Assembly (NCBI GenBank): GCA_945875845.1
Contig: CAMCMB010000011.1
Coordinates: 60,885-124,884, forward strand
DNA from: Pirellula staleyi DSM 6068
Lineage (GTDB): Bacteria; Planctomycetota; Planctomycetia; Pirellulales; Pirellulaceae
Direction of reading: 5' to 3'
DNA length: 64,000 bases
Shown here: one piece after another, positions 1 to 9,453 of the stretch
How the letters are laid out: each line of letters starts with the position of its first letter
Numbering within the stretch: position 1 is the stretch's first letter
Notes under the pieces: generated by a model
Database searches by the model: none
Told to the model about the DNA's origin: nothing
Seen by the model: the letters and a program-made list of their open reading frames with translations, nothing else
Translations under genes and position numbers: made by a program

Positions 1-2
1 CT

Positions 3-824
3 CAGCAAATTGATGAAGTAGCACAGGGGAACTTTATTAGTGAGATTGAAGTTCATGCGCCAAATCGATCTTCTGAAGTACCGGCCCTCATTGAACCATC
101 GAAAATCATTCAAACCTCCAGTGGTGCTGTCCCAGGTTCTGCACCAACTTTCGAACTTCAGGCTTCCAAGGTCGAACTTGGGCAACAGGTTGACGCCGGA
201 CAAGTTCTTTGTTTGCTGGCCAATCATCAAATGCTCGTGATAGAAGGCCGGGCCTTTCGGGATGAAACGTCGCTTCTCGAGCAAAGCGTCAAGGAAGGCT
301 GGCCCGTTGAAGTGGACTTCCAAGAGAACGCCGCTAGTGGTTGGCCTTCGATCTCCCAAGAATTTCACATCCGGCACTTGGCCAACACGATTGATCCGGT
401 GAATCGAACATTTGCATTTTTTCTCCCCCTTGAAAACGAATCTCGTGTAGTCGACGACAACGGAAGAACACAGATCTTGTGGCGTTTTCGCCCTGGGCAG
501 AAGCTGCGACTTCGCGTTCGAGTTGAAAAGCTCGACAACGTCTTTATCTTGCCTACCGATGCCGTTGTTATGGACGGCGTAGATGCTTTTGTCTTCACAC
601 AAAACGTAAACACTTTTGAACGCAAGCCAGTGCGAATTGTCACGCAAGATCGGCAGCACGCGGTGCTGGCTAACGACTCTTCACTCATACCTGGATCGTT
701 CGTTGTCCAGAGCGCTGCAACGCAGCTCAACCGAATGGCTAAGTCCGACACAAGCGGTGTGCCAAAGGGGTTTCATATCCATGCAGACGGTAGTTTGCAC
801 AAGAACGAAGACGAAGGAAAGTGA
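3..824 (+). CDS. HME-RND periplasmic adaptor (CzcB/CusB-like), 5' truncated by window edge
   Basis: This is the C-terminal part of a membrane-fusion protein that would link an inner-membrane RND pump to a TolC channel in the periplasm. The frame is open from the first bases of the window to the stop, so the N terminus lies outside; about 273 residues are visible. The identification rests on clear similarity to the complete adaptor of system C in this window (32358-33878): both share an IEGxAF segment, a FFLPLENE/FFVNLPNK strand, a RxGQxLRxRVxVE segment and an LPxDAVVxDGxDxFVFxxN beta-barrel segment. The RND pump starts 15 bases downstream, so the two are co-transcribed. The substrate is presumably a divalent or monovalent metal; the sequence does not say which. 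Confidence 0.85.
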   Translation, partial: QQIDEVAQGNFISEIEVHAPNRSSEVPALIEPSKIIQTSSGAVPGSAPTFELQASKVELGQQVDAGQVLCLLANHQMLVIEGRAFRDETSLLEQSVKEGWPVEVDFQENAASGWPSISQEFHIRHLANTIDPVNRTFAFFLPLENESRVVDDNGRTQILWRFRPGQKLRLRVRVEKLDNVFILPTDAVVMDGVDAFVFTQNVNTFERKPVRIVTQDRQHAVLANDSSLIPGSFVVQSAATQLNRMAKSDTSGVPKGFHIHADGSLHKNEDEGK

Positions 825-839
825 TAGGAATGATCCACT

Positions 840-3800
840 ATGCTTAATGCACTAATTCGTTTTTCGCTCACGCACAGATCTTTGGTACTCGCTGCCTGTG
901 TTGTCGTGCTGGCCTACGGCGGGTATCTATCGACTCAGATGCCAATCGACGTTTTCCCTGACCTCGATAGACCCCGAGTGGTGATCCTGACGGAGTGTCC
1001 CGGTTTGTCCTCGGAAGAGGTCGAAACGCAGATAACATTGCCGATTGAGACAGCTCTCCTCGGCGCTTCGGGCGTCGAGGCAGTTCGAAGTCAGTCAAGC
1101 CAGGGTATGAATGTCATTTACGTTGAATTCAGCTGGAAGACCGAGATTCGGTACGCGCGACAAGTCGTCATGGAACGGATCGCCACGGTTCCTATGCCAC
1201 CTGGTATTCGCCCGCAAATGACCCCGCCGGCCTCAATCATGGGTCAGATACTGCATGTGGGCATACATCGTAGAAAAGGTCCAACGGGCGGTGACTTGGT
1301 GCCAGTTGGGCAGACTGGCTTGTTAGCTGAGTTGGTGAAGAGCGAGCAGACGTCGACTGTCCGCCTGTGGCAACCACTAAAACGAAACGATCCAGCGACG
1401 TGGCAAGAACTCAAAGTGGAGAACCTCGTCTGGGGAAATGAGAAAGAGGCAACATTCACTTCAGGCGGTCGCTCGCACGAGGTCTCGTTCCTAGACGCAC
1501 TGCATGAACGAATGGAACTCCGCACGACGGCCGATTGGCTTATCAGGCCTCGACTGCTTAAATTGCCGGGGATCGCAGAAGTTATCGTCATGGGTGGCGA
1601 TAGAAAGCAGTATCAGGTTTTGGTCGATCCAGAGAAACTGCAAGAGTACAACGTTTCGCTTCAGGAAATTGAAACGGCCATCAAGGCCAATAACCTCAAT
1701 ACCAGTGGAGGTTTCCTCGAAGAAGGTCAATCGGAGCGCTCGGTTCGCGTCATCGGACGACTGGGGCCAGTTCCTCACAAGGTGATTGAAGAACTTGGGA
1801 AGATACCCGTCAAGACGAGCACTGATCGTCCAGTATTATTGAGTCATGTCGCGAGTTTAGAAGAAGGGCCCGCCCCCAAACGCGGTGACGCGAGCGTCGA
1901 TGGTAACCCTGGTGTCGTTATCACGATCGTCAAACAGCCGCATGCGGATACTCGCAAACTAACGGACCAAGTGAAAGCTGCTTTGAGAGAAGCAGAAGCA
2001 ACGCTGCCTGCCGACGTGGTAATCAATACTGATCTCTTTCAGCTAAAGAGCTTTATTGATCGTGGTGTTTACTACGTAGAAGAAGCTCTCATGATCGGTG
2101 CAGTTCTGGTCGTGATTGTACTCTTCCTGTTTCTACTAAACATCAGAACGACTTTTATAACACTGACTGCTATACCGCTTTCTTTAGTGATTACGACGTT
2201 GGTATTTCGAGTGATCAGTACGTTGACTGGTACGGAACTGTCAATCAATGTCATGACGCTCGGTGGTATCGCCGTAGCCATTGGTGAACTCGTCGACGAT
2301 GCCGTTGTGGACGTTGAAAACATTTTCAGGCGACTTGGCGAAAACAATGCCATGCCTAGCCCTCGACCAGCGATTGTCGTTGTTTACGAAGCCAGCAAAG
2401 AAATACGATCCGCGATTGTATTTGGTACTGCGGTGGTGATTTTGGCCTTCATGCCACTGTTCTCACTATCCGGTGTAGAGGGACGCTTATTCGTTCCGCT
2501 AGGCCTAGCCTACATCGTATCGATTCTTGCTTCTCTGCTGGTGTCACTGACGGTCACTCCGGTTTTGTCGTACTACCTTTTGCCTCAAGCCAGAACAACT
2601 CACGGCCACAAGGATGGCATGTTGTTGCGATTGCTCAAGCACTTGGCTTCGTATCTGATCCGATTCAGTATGCGGCATGCCGGATTGCTCTTGTTGGCAA
2701 CATGGGGCGTCGTAGGAATTTGTATGTGGCTGCTTACTCAACTTGGCGCTGACTTCCTTCCCAAGTTCGACGAAGGGTCCGTTCAAATCAATGTGGCTCT
2801 ACCTGGAGGCTCATCCTTGAAAGCATCCAATGAAGCATCAGCGCTTATTGATGAACGGCTGAAGACGATGCAAAAGTCCGCCCAGAAGCCTAATAATCCT
2901 GTCATGCATTTTGCGAGGCGAACTGGCCGTGCAGAGCTTGATGAACACGCCCAGCCCGTAAACGTCGGCGAATACATTTTGACCATGAATCCAGAGTCAC
3001 AGTATCGGCGAGATGAGTTTCTAAAAATGCTTTTGGCCGATTTGAAGTCTAATGTGCCTGGTGTAGAGATCGAAGCTGAGCAACCACTCTCGCACCTGAT
3101 CAGTCATATGCTCTCCGGAGTGAATGCGCAGATCGCCATCAAAATTTACGGCGACGATTTGGACAAGCTGCGCGAAATCGCGGGGCAGATCCGTGATCAG
3201 ATCGTCGATGTGCCAGGTGTTACGCCACCAATCATCGATCCGCAAGAACGCGTCAGCGAATTGCACGTCGTTTTACGCAGCGATGACCTGACATTTTACG
3301 GTTTGAGTCGCGAATACGTGGCGGAGTTTGTGCAAACGGCACTCAAAGGCGAGGCTGTTTCGCAAGTGCTCGAAGGCCAACGCCGCTTCGACCTGATTAT
3401 TAAACTTAAAGAACCGTATCGATCCGACGCATTTGAACTTGGTAACCTGCGTCTCGATCTTCCTGATGGGCGCGGGCAAGTTCGTTTGAGCGAAGTCGCT
3501 GACTTTCCCAAAGCAGCCAGTGGTCCCAATCTCGTCAACCGTGAAAACGTGCGACGACGACAAACGATCCGCTGCAATGTTTCCGGCGGGGATCTTGAAA
3601 GTGCCGTTGTCGCGATCGAGCAAAGAGTTCGACAACGCGTTCAGATGCCGCAAGGGTACTTCGTGGAATTTGGCGGACAGTTCGAAGCGCAGCGATCAGC
3701 TACGACCTTGATCACTGTACTCGCGGGTGTCTCACTGGCTGGTATCTTTATCGTTTTGATGATGCTATACCCTTCAATACGTGTGACGTTCCAGATTCTC

Positions 3801-4259
3801 AACGCTATACCGACGGCGTTCATTGGCGGAGTGTTGGCTCTCGTGCTCACCGGACAAACTTTGACGGTGGCCAGCCTTGTCGGGTTTGTATCACTAGGCG
3901 GCATAGCCGTACGAAACGGCATCTTGTTGGTTACTCACTATTTCCATTTAATGAAAGAGGAAGGTGAGTCGTTCTCAGAAAAGATGGTGCTGCGTGGCAG
4001 CCTTGAGCGACTCGCACCAGTTCTAATGACCGCGTTGACCGCAGGTATTGGATTGGTTCCTCTGGTTATCGGCGGACGAAAGCCCGGTTTAGAGATTCTC
4101 TATCCGGTGGCAACAGTAATACTTGGTGGACTCATGACCTCGACATTCTGCGAGTTCCTGATTCACCCGGGATTGTTTTGGAAGTTTTCGGGCAAGGATG
4201 CTCAGCGCATAGTCACTCATGAAGGTTCTGACGAGGAACTCTTGCAGAAGGCGGCGTAA
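840..4259 (+). CDS. Heavy-metal efflux RND pump (CzcA/CusA family), with an insertion
   Basis: Proton-driven inner-membrane pump of the HME-RND family, 1139 aa. The N terminus has the family pattern (MPIDVFPDLDRPRVVILTE, then the IE-T and SxSSxG motifs), and the GELVDDAVVDVENI stretch supplies the acidic residues of transmembrane helix 4 used for proton relay. About twelve hydrophobic segments fall in two halves. It is about 70 residues longer than the two other pumps in the window: between SIMGQI (about residue 135) and MELRTTADW (about residue 224) there is an extra hydrophilic stretch in the first porter region. It sits between the adaptor and a small lipoprotein, forming system A. The family assignment is firm; the substrate metal is inferred only as a class. 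Confidence 0.95.
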   Translation: MLNALIRFSLTHRSLVLAACVVVLAYGGYLSTQMPIDVFPDLDRPRVVILTECPGLSSEEVETQITLPIETALLGASGVEAVRSQSSQGMNVIYVEFSWKTEIRYARQVVMERIATVPMPPGIRPQMTPPASIMGQILHVGIHRRKGPTGGDLVPVGQTGLLAELVKSEQTSTVRLWQPLKRNDPATWQELKVENLVWGNEKEATFTSGGRSHEVSFLDALHERMELRTTADWLIRPRLLKLPGIAEVIVMGGDRKQYQVLVDPEKLQEYNVSLQEIETAIKANNLNTSGGFLEEGQSERSVRVIGRLGPVPHKVIEELGKIPVKTSTDRPVLLSHVASLEEGPAPKRGDASVDGNPGVVITIVKQPHADTRKLTDQVKAALREAEATLPADVVINTDLFQLKSFIDRGVYYVEEALMIGAVLVVIVLFLFLLNIRTTFITLTAIPLSLVITTLVFRVISTLTGTELSINVMTLGGIAVAIGELVDDAVVDVENIFRRLGENNAMPSPRPAIVVVYEASKEIRSAIVFGTAVVILAFMPLFSLSGVEGRLFVPLGLAYIVSILASLLVSLTVTPVLSYYLLPQARTTHGHKDGMLLRLLKHLASYLIRFSMRHAGLLLLATWGVVGICMWLLTQLGADFLPKFDEGSVQINVALPGGSSLKASNEASALIDERLKTMQKSAQKPNNPVMHFARRTGRAELDEHAQPVNVGEYILTMNPESQYRRDEFLKMLLADLKSNVPGVEIEAEQPLSHLISHMLSGVNAQIAIKIYGDDLDKLREIAGQIRDQIVDVPGVTPPIIDPQERVSELHVVLRSDDLTFYGLSREYVAEFVQTALKGEAVSQVLEGQRRFDLIIKLKEPYRSDAFELGNLRLDLPDGRGQVRLSEVADFPKAASGPNLVNRENVRRRQTIRCNVSGGDLESAVVAIEQRVRQRVQMPQGYFVEFGGQFEAQRSATTLITVLAGVSLAGIFIVLMMLYPSIRVTFQILNAIPTAFIGGVLALVLTGQTLTVASLVGFVSLGGIAVRNGILLVTHYFHLMKEEGESFSEKMVLRGSLERLAPVLMTALTAGIGLVPLVIGGRKPGLEILYPVATVILGGLMTSTFCEFLIHPGLFWKFSGKDAQRIVTHEGSDEELLQKAA

Positions 4260-4306
4260 TACCGAATGGATTTCAACCTATTTGTTCCTCAGAAAGGGAT
4301 ACGAAA

Positions 4307-4789
4307 ATGAAGTATTTGAAGATCGTCAGTTTCTCGCTGCTATTGGCCGCGATGTCTAGCGTCGGTTGTGACAAGCCCGCGGCACCACCCGCTCAACCTG
4401 CCACGAGCAAAGCCAGTGATGGAGGACACTCGCACGGCACAGGGCCCAATGGTGGCGTCGTTTTCGATCTGGGCAAGTATCATGCCGAGTTCACGGTTGA
4501 CCATCCCAAAGCCGAGTGTACGGTGCTCATCGTGACGGGTGACAAAACCGACGCTAAGCCACTTCCGATTGGCGCTAAGGAGCTAACTTTGACCACCAAA
4601 GAAACCAAGACTAAGGAAGGCAAAGTTGTACCGCCGATGACAGTAAAGTTATTACCTGTCGATGAAGCCGATGGCAAGGCAGCCAAGTTCGTGGGTACAG
4701 ATCCGGGCATCAGCAACGTAGCTGATTTCGCCGGCACAGTTTTGGGTGAGGTCGATGGAAAGCCTTCCCAAGGTGATTTTGCGGAATAG
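4307..4789 (+). CDS. Small periplasmic lipoprotein of metal-efflux system A
   Basis: 160 aa with a hydrophobic N-terminal signal followed by Cys21 in SVGC, so probably lipid-anchored. A Pro/Ala-rich linker leads to a GGHSHGTGPNGG segment and then to LGKYHAEFTVDHP. The second lipoprotein of this window (27805-28329) shares the core pattern PxHG, LGxxxxHAE and a following Asp/His, which defines a small His-containing periplasmic domain that travels with HME-RND operons here. It lies between pump and outer-membrane channel in the same direction. A metal-binding or metallochaperone role is an inference from the His residues and neighbours; I do not recognise a named family. Confidence 0.8.
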   Translation: MKYLKIVSFSLLLAAMSSVGCDKPAAPPAQPATSKASDGGHSHGTGPNGGVVFDLGKYHAEFTVDHPKAECTVLIVTGDKTDAKPLPIGAKELTLTTKETKTKEGKVVPPMTVKLLPVDEADGKAAKFVGTDPGISNVADFAGTVLGEVDGKPSQGDFAE

Positions 4790-4936
4790 TAAGAACGCAG
4801 CATGGGCCCTTGGAGCAGTTGTTGTGATTAATACCACGACTTCTGCTCCGGCCGAGGCACACCGGTGTCTCAGATGAGGCCTCAGGTAAGTAACAAATCG
4901 CAGTTGAAATAAGAAATTGCAAGCAAGGACGCGAGC

Positions 4937-6418
4937 ATGAAAACGTACTTTAAGTTTTGGTTCTTGGCTGGGCTATGCCAGGTCGTAGTATGCGGGTGCG
5001 CCACCACGAAGATGCGTCCGACAGTTTCATCCGCGAAACCTATTGAAACCCTGCCCGCCGCGAGCGTCACTAGCTTAGATGAACCGAATAGCAGCATTCA
5101 ACTTGCGGCCTATAAGCCTGATATAGGTGAAAACAATTCATCGGATTCGGTCGTAACCGTAGCGCCATCTATGGTCTCGCCGCCCCAGGCAGTCCCTTCT
5201 CAATTGGCCATGACTGTCGATGACCTCATTGCATTGGCCCTGTCAAACAATCCATCCATCAAAGAACTGGCGGCCACCACTCAAAAAGCCAATGGATACA
5301 AAACGCAGGTAGGCCTACGACCGAACCCCGTTGTGGGCTATCAGGCTGCGCAGCTTGCCGATCGAGGCACTGATCAGCATGTGCTATTCGCGGAACAGGA
5401 GTTCGTCACGGCGAACAAGCTTGAACTTAATCGGCGTGTTCTTAACGAGTCGTTGCGCACACAACTCCATGAGTTGGAGGCGCAAAAACTCAGAGTCGCG
5501 ACCGATATCAAGATCGCCTTCTACCAAGCATTGGCCCTACAAAGGCAGCAGGATTTGATAGAGGAATTCCGTGGCGTGACCGAACGGGGTTTTGAGCTCA
5601 CACGAAAACGACAACAAGCGGCCGAAGTTTCCAAAGTCGATGTCCTGCAGGCTCAGGTTCAAAAGAACGAAATGGAACTGGCGTTGCGACAAAATCAAGC
5701 AAAAATTCAGGCTGCTTGGCGACGAATGGCCGCGCTTAGTGGAGTGACGGAACTTCCACCCGTCAAACTTGCAGGGGAGTTTTCTAATCCGTCCAACACG
5801 CTGGATTGGGAGTCGCTGCAGACACAATTGATCCAATCAAGTCCCGAACACGCTGCGGCCCAAGCGAATGTGATGCGCGCTCGCGCCGAATACGACCGCC
5901 ATAGTGTGCAAGCCATCCCGAACATTACTGCCCAACTCGGACCAGGCTACGACAATGGAACCAACTCGGGCATGTTGAACTTACAAATCGGCGCGCCTAT
6001 TCCCGTTTTCAATCAGAACCAAGGCAATATCTCAGCCGCTAGAGCCGAATACTGTCGCGCGGTCCAAGAAGCTCAACGAGTTGAGAGTTCGATTCGATCT
6101 AGATTGGCAGAAGTATCAGGTGAATACGAAGTTGCGCTGGAAGCTGTCAAGCAGTACGAAAGTCTAATCATCCCGGCAACTCGCGAGTCACTCGAACTGG
6201 CTGAACGGGCTTATAACGTCGGCGAGCTGGGGTTTGTCCAAACGCTAGTGGCACGCCGTAGCTACTTTGATGCAAACTTACAGTTGGTCGCCTCGCACGC
6301 GCAACTCGCGTCAGCACAATCGCGAATTGATGGTATTTTGTTGACCGGCGCGCTCGATCCAGTGAGCGATCGAAGCGGCAGTGACAGCCTGCGTGGTTTG
6401 ACGATCGGACAACGCTAG
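4937..6418 (+). CDS. TolC-family outer-membrane efflux protein (CzcC/CusC-like), system A
   Basis: 493 aa outer-membrane channel component. The N terminus is hydrophobic and carries a Cys (VCGCATT) consistent with a lipoprotein. After a low-complexity linker the OEP fold starts at about residue 95 (DLIALALSNNPSIKELAATTQKANGYKTQVGLRPNP) and shows the repeated alpha-hairpin pattern with IGAPIPVFNQNQGNISAARAEYCRAVQEAQR in the second half. It is strikingly similar to the TolC protein of system C (LQVGAPIPVFNKNQGNIAAARAEYCRALQEAQR and the same C-terminal GDDSLRGLTLGQ-type ending), which argues that systems A and C are duplicates. The gene closes the system A operon. Confidence 0.93.
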   Translation: MKTYFKFWFLAGLCQVVVCGCATTKMRPTVSSAKPIETLPAASVTSLDEPNSSIQLAAYKPDIGENNSSDSVVTVAPSMVSPPQAVPSQLAMTVDDLIALALSNNPSIKELAATTQKANGYKTQVGLRPNPVVGYQAAQLADRGTDQHVLFAEQEFVTANKLELNRRVLNESLRTQLHELEAQKLRVATDIKIAFYQALALQRQQDLIEEFRGVTERGFELTRKRQQAAEVSKVDVLQAQVQKNEMELALRQNQAKIQAAWRRMAALSGVTELPPVKLAGEFSNPSNTLDWESLQTQLIQSSPEHAAAQANVMRARAEYDRHSVQAIPNITAQLGPGYDNGTNSGMLNLQIGAPIPVFNQNQGNISAARAEYCRAVQEAQRVESSIRSRLAEVSGEYEVALEAVKQYESLIIPATRESLELAERAYNVGELGFVQTLVARRSYFDANLQLVASHAQLASAQSRIDGILLTGALDPVSDRSGSDSLRGLTIGQR

Positions 6419-6470
6419 ACACTGTTCATTCGTCGTTCCATTACAATTGCTGTGATATCGAGGGTTATCT

Positions 6471-7691
6471 TTGTTTCAAAAACTACTTGAGCCCTTTTCG
6501 GCGTTAAAAAATAGGGCGTTTGCATTCCTTTATTTTGCACAGACGATCAGCTTGCTCGGCGATGCCTTTACTTGGGTCGGACTTGCTCTGCTTGCTTATC
6601 AATTTGACAAAGACCGCTCGGCAATAATCTTAGCCACAGCACTGACACTTCGCGTCACCGCATTCATCATCTTTTCGCCATTTGCTGGTGTCGTGGCAGA
6701 TCGCATTGATCGCAAGACAATCTTATATGCAACCCATTTCGCACGCATGGTGGTCGTCGGATATTTTCCTTTCGTTACGCACGAGTGGCAAATCTATGGC
6801 CTTGCCTTTTTGCTGAATGTGTTCAACGCATTCTTTACCCCAACCTATCGAGCAGTGATTCCACAGATCATCGAAGGGAAGTACTACCGTGAAGCCGTAG
6901 GGCTATCAACTGCGACATATCAATTGCTGGGTATCCTAGGACCAGCGATGGCTGGTGCCCTTGCCGTTTGGTTTGGTGCCAAAGAGATTTTTTGGATCGA
7001 TGCTGCATCTTTCGTTATCGCGGCTATTCTCATCATCCTTGTTCCAAGACACGAACTTCAAAAAGGTGTTTCGGCTGAGTCGCGACAATCTAGCCAAACG
7101 TGGACCGACGTACTGCATGGGATACAGCTACTGTTCGGCAATGGTCTCCTGCGCTTTGCACTGTGCATCGAGTTCGTATCGGCAATTGCTGGTGCCACGA
7201 TCTTGGTGAACACAATCAGTCAAGTTAAAAGCGGTCTGCAGCTAAACGACACGCAGTATGGATGGGCGATGGCCGCGTTTGCTATCGGGGCAGCATTCGC
7301 GGCTTTCTTTGCGGGCATTTACGACAAAAGCAAGAGTCGCAGAGTCTCACTAATCGGAGGTGTGACACTCCTGGGGGTTAGCATTTGCTTCGCCAACTTT
7401 GTACCGATCGTGGGACTAGTTATCCTCTGGGTTTTCGCGGGCCTGGGCCAAAGTTTGGCAGAGATGCCCTCCGAGACTTTGATCGGCGAAAATATCCCGT
7501 CCGCTGATCAAGGAAAAGTCTATGGGTCGCACTTTGCATTTTCGCATCTGTGGTGGGCTATCGCCTATCCAATTGCAGGGTATCTTGGAACAACATTTCC
7601 CACCGTGGATTTTATGCTCAGTGGGCTGTTGACCCTGGGATGCGCAGGCATCACGTTGCTGGTATTTAGGGCTGGCTCAGAAATCGGCTGA
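6471..7691 (+). CDS. Major facilitator superfamily exporter
   Basis: 406 aa, about twelve hydrophobic helices. The N terminus matches MFS_3/DHA3-type exporters: an FLYFAQTISLLGDAFTW first helix, the motif-A-like GVVADRIDRKT loop between helices 2 and 3, and a PxYRAVIPQII segment. The start is TTG, preceded by GAGGG with short spacing; no upstream in-frame ATG is better placed. It is the last plus-strand gene after system A, with about 50 bases of spacing, so it may be read through from that operon. It converges with the next MFS gene with only two bases between stop codons. Substrate unknown. Confidence 0.88.
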   Translation: MFQKLLEPFSALKNRAFAFLYFAQTISLLGDAFTWVGLALLAYQFDKDRSAIILATALTLRVTAFIIFSPFAGVVADRIDRKTILYATHFARMVVVGYFPFVTHEWQIYGLAFLLNVFNAFFTPTYRAVIPQIIEGKYYREAVGLSTATYQLLGILGPAMAGALAVWFGAKEIFWIDAASFVIAAILIILVPRHELQKGVSAESRQSSQTWTDVLHGIQLLFGNGLLRFALCIEFVSAIAGATILVNTISQVKSGLQLNDTQYGWAMAAFAIGAAFAAFFAGIYDKSKSRRVSLIGGVTLLGVSICFANFVPIVGLVILWVFAGLGQSLAEMPSETLIGENIPSADQGKVYGSHFAFSHLWWAIAYPIAGYLGTTFPTVDFMLSGLLTLGCAGITLLVFRAGSEIG

Positions 7692-7693
7692 TA

Positions 7694-8941
7694 TTAGAAA
7701 TCCGGAGTACTTTCCATCGCAGGTAATTTGTGCGTGCGTAGGATTGTTGATGAGGTCAGTGCTAATAGTATCCCGAAGGAAGCGAACACCAGCGAGACGC
7801 CGAACCAATGGATGAGCATTGCCGCCACAAATCCTCCCAAGGGTTGTGCTACGCGAAATCCGAGTTGCTGAAGACCGCTAACCCGGCCGCGTAGATCATC
7901 TGGTGTGTCTTTTAATAGAGTTGTACCTAGTTGAATCATTGAGCCAATCATGCAAGCACCGGCTAGGCTTACTAGTAAGAAGGACATCACCTGATAGCGG
8001 ACAAGCGGCAGTAGGACTAGCGTTGCACCAAGTAATGGCAATGCAATACTGCTCCAGGCCTGCGTTTTCTTCGAAGCTGGAAACGCGGCTACGGCCAATC
8101 CTGCCAGCGCCCCGCCAACTCCGAAGCAAGATAGAAGCGCCGAGTAACCGCTGGCGTTAGATTTATGTATTTGGTCGGCAATTATCGGTAAGAGCGTGAT
8201 GATTGGTGCAGATGTGAATGCTAACAAAACAATTAAGAACAGTGAGCGTTTCATTGCAGGAGTTGTCCAGACGAATTGTTTGACCTCGGACAAATCACGA
8301 TAGCCTAATGGTTGGTTGCGTTTGCTCTGCGGAATGTTTCGAATGGAGAGGAGTGTTCCTGCCATGACCAGAAAGCTAAACGCATTGAGTGCGAAGCAAC
8401 CACCTGCTCCCATGCTTGCGATCGCCAGTCCGCCAATAGCGGGCCCCAAAACTCGGGCAACATTGTATTGAAGGGAGTTGAGCGCGATTGCATTCTTAAC
8501 GTGATCTTCACCGGCCGCAGCCGGAACAATCGCCTGGTTTGCAGGTGCGCTAATCGATGTGATTATTCCGGCCAACAACGAACAAACTATTAGCGCGACA
8601 ACCGAAAGCCAGCCATACCACCATAACCACGCCACGGTGAGCGCTAGGAACGCCTGGGCGACATTGGCTACAATCAGAATCGTTTGGCGATTGTAACGAT
8701 CGGCAGCAATGCCACCGATAGGAAGTAATAGGATCGTTGGAAGTCCCGCGGCCAACGAATCGATCCCAAGCCAAACTCCAGAGCCCGACAAAGTGTAGAT
8801 TAGCCAGGACGCTGCAACCCGTTGCATCCAAGATCCAGCGTTGCTGATGAATGTAGCCATCCACAGCCGACGAAACGTCCTGTGTTCCAGTACCTGGAAC
8901 GGTATTGGCCACTCGTGCGGATGGTCGTCAACGAATCCCAC
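7694..8941 (-). CDS. Major facilitator superfamily transporter (MFS_3 / EntS-like)
   Basis: 415 aa membrane transporter with about twelve helices. It shows FRRLWMATFISNAGSWMQRVAASWLIYTLSGS, then GGIAADRYNRQT (motif A) and the PANQAIVPAAAGEDHVKNAIALNSLQYNVARVLGPAIGG helix 4-5 region that is typical of the MFS_3 (enterobactin-exporter-like) group. It is convergent to the preceding MFS gene but from a different subgroup, so this is not a simple tandem duplication. Its promoter must lie in the 500-base gap to the right. The substrate cannot be inferred. Confidence 0.88.
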   Translation of the reverse strand: MGFVDDHPHEWPIPFQVLEHRTFRRLWMATFISNAGSWMQRVAASWLIYTLSGSGVWLGIDSLAAGLPTILLLPIGGIAADRYNRQTILIVANVAQAFLALTVAWLWWYGWLSVVALIVCSLLAGIITSISAPANQAIVPAAAGEDHVKNAIALNSLQYNVARVLGPAIGGLAIASMGAGGCFALNAFSFLVMAGTLLSIRNIPQSKRNQPLGYRDLSEVKQFVWTTPAMKRSLFLIVLLAFTSAPIITLLPIIADQIHKSNASGYSALLSCFGVGGALAGLAVAAFPASKKTQAWSSIALPLLGATLVLLPLVRYQVMSFLLVSLAGACMIGSMIQLGTTLLKDTPDDLRGRVSGLQQLGFRVAQPLGGFVAAMLIHWFGVSLVFASFGILLALTSSTILRTHKLPAMESTPDF

Positions 8942-9453
8942 CTTACCCTACAATCTGCAACGGAAGAACGAAACAAGTCGAGCTGCAAAGTTTGGCGTAA
9001 TGATATTGGGCGATCAAATTCCAAGCTCCCGGGAACGAAAGGTTTGCAGCTCATCCCGTAGGTACTCGTAGTGTTAAATCTGGCATCTGTGAGCTAGTTG
9101 TCTACAAGAATCATCGTTTGGATGCCGCCATTCGTACACAGTCGGTAACCCGTATTCTAGCGATTATTTTGCAGTCGCGCCAGACATAGTATTGCGAACG
9201 ACTTCACGAGACGCTTGTACTGCTACCCTTGTGCTCGCCATTTTTCTGTCCCCATGGCATCCACAGTACGGCTTGGCTCTTTTTGGGTTACGATATCTTT
9301 TGGTTTTCCACCTCGATGACCATCGGGTCATCGCTTCTAATCGCTCAGATGAGACAAGCGTCCAAGCCGATTTTGCTAAAATTCTGACTTCGTATCGTGG
9401 GTGTGACATTATCTTCACCCTAAACAAGTGCTGATTATCATAAGGACACTCGC
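8942..9453. other. Intergenic region between MFS transporter and DUF1559 gene
   Basis: About 510 bases with no convincing gene. Short open frames exist on both strands but have no family resemblance and no good ribosome-binding site. The region must carry divergent promoters for the flanking genes. I see no clear palindrome, terminator or repeat. Confidence 0.5.

Noticed and set aside
9164..9434. Overlapping open frames on both strands in the gap before the DUF1559 gene
   Set aside because: No good start signal, no family resemblance, and composition as expected of non-coding DNA.
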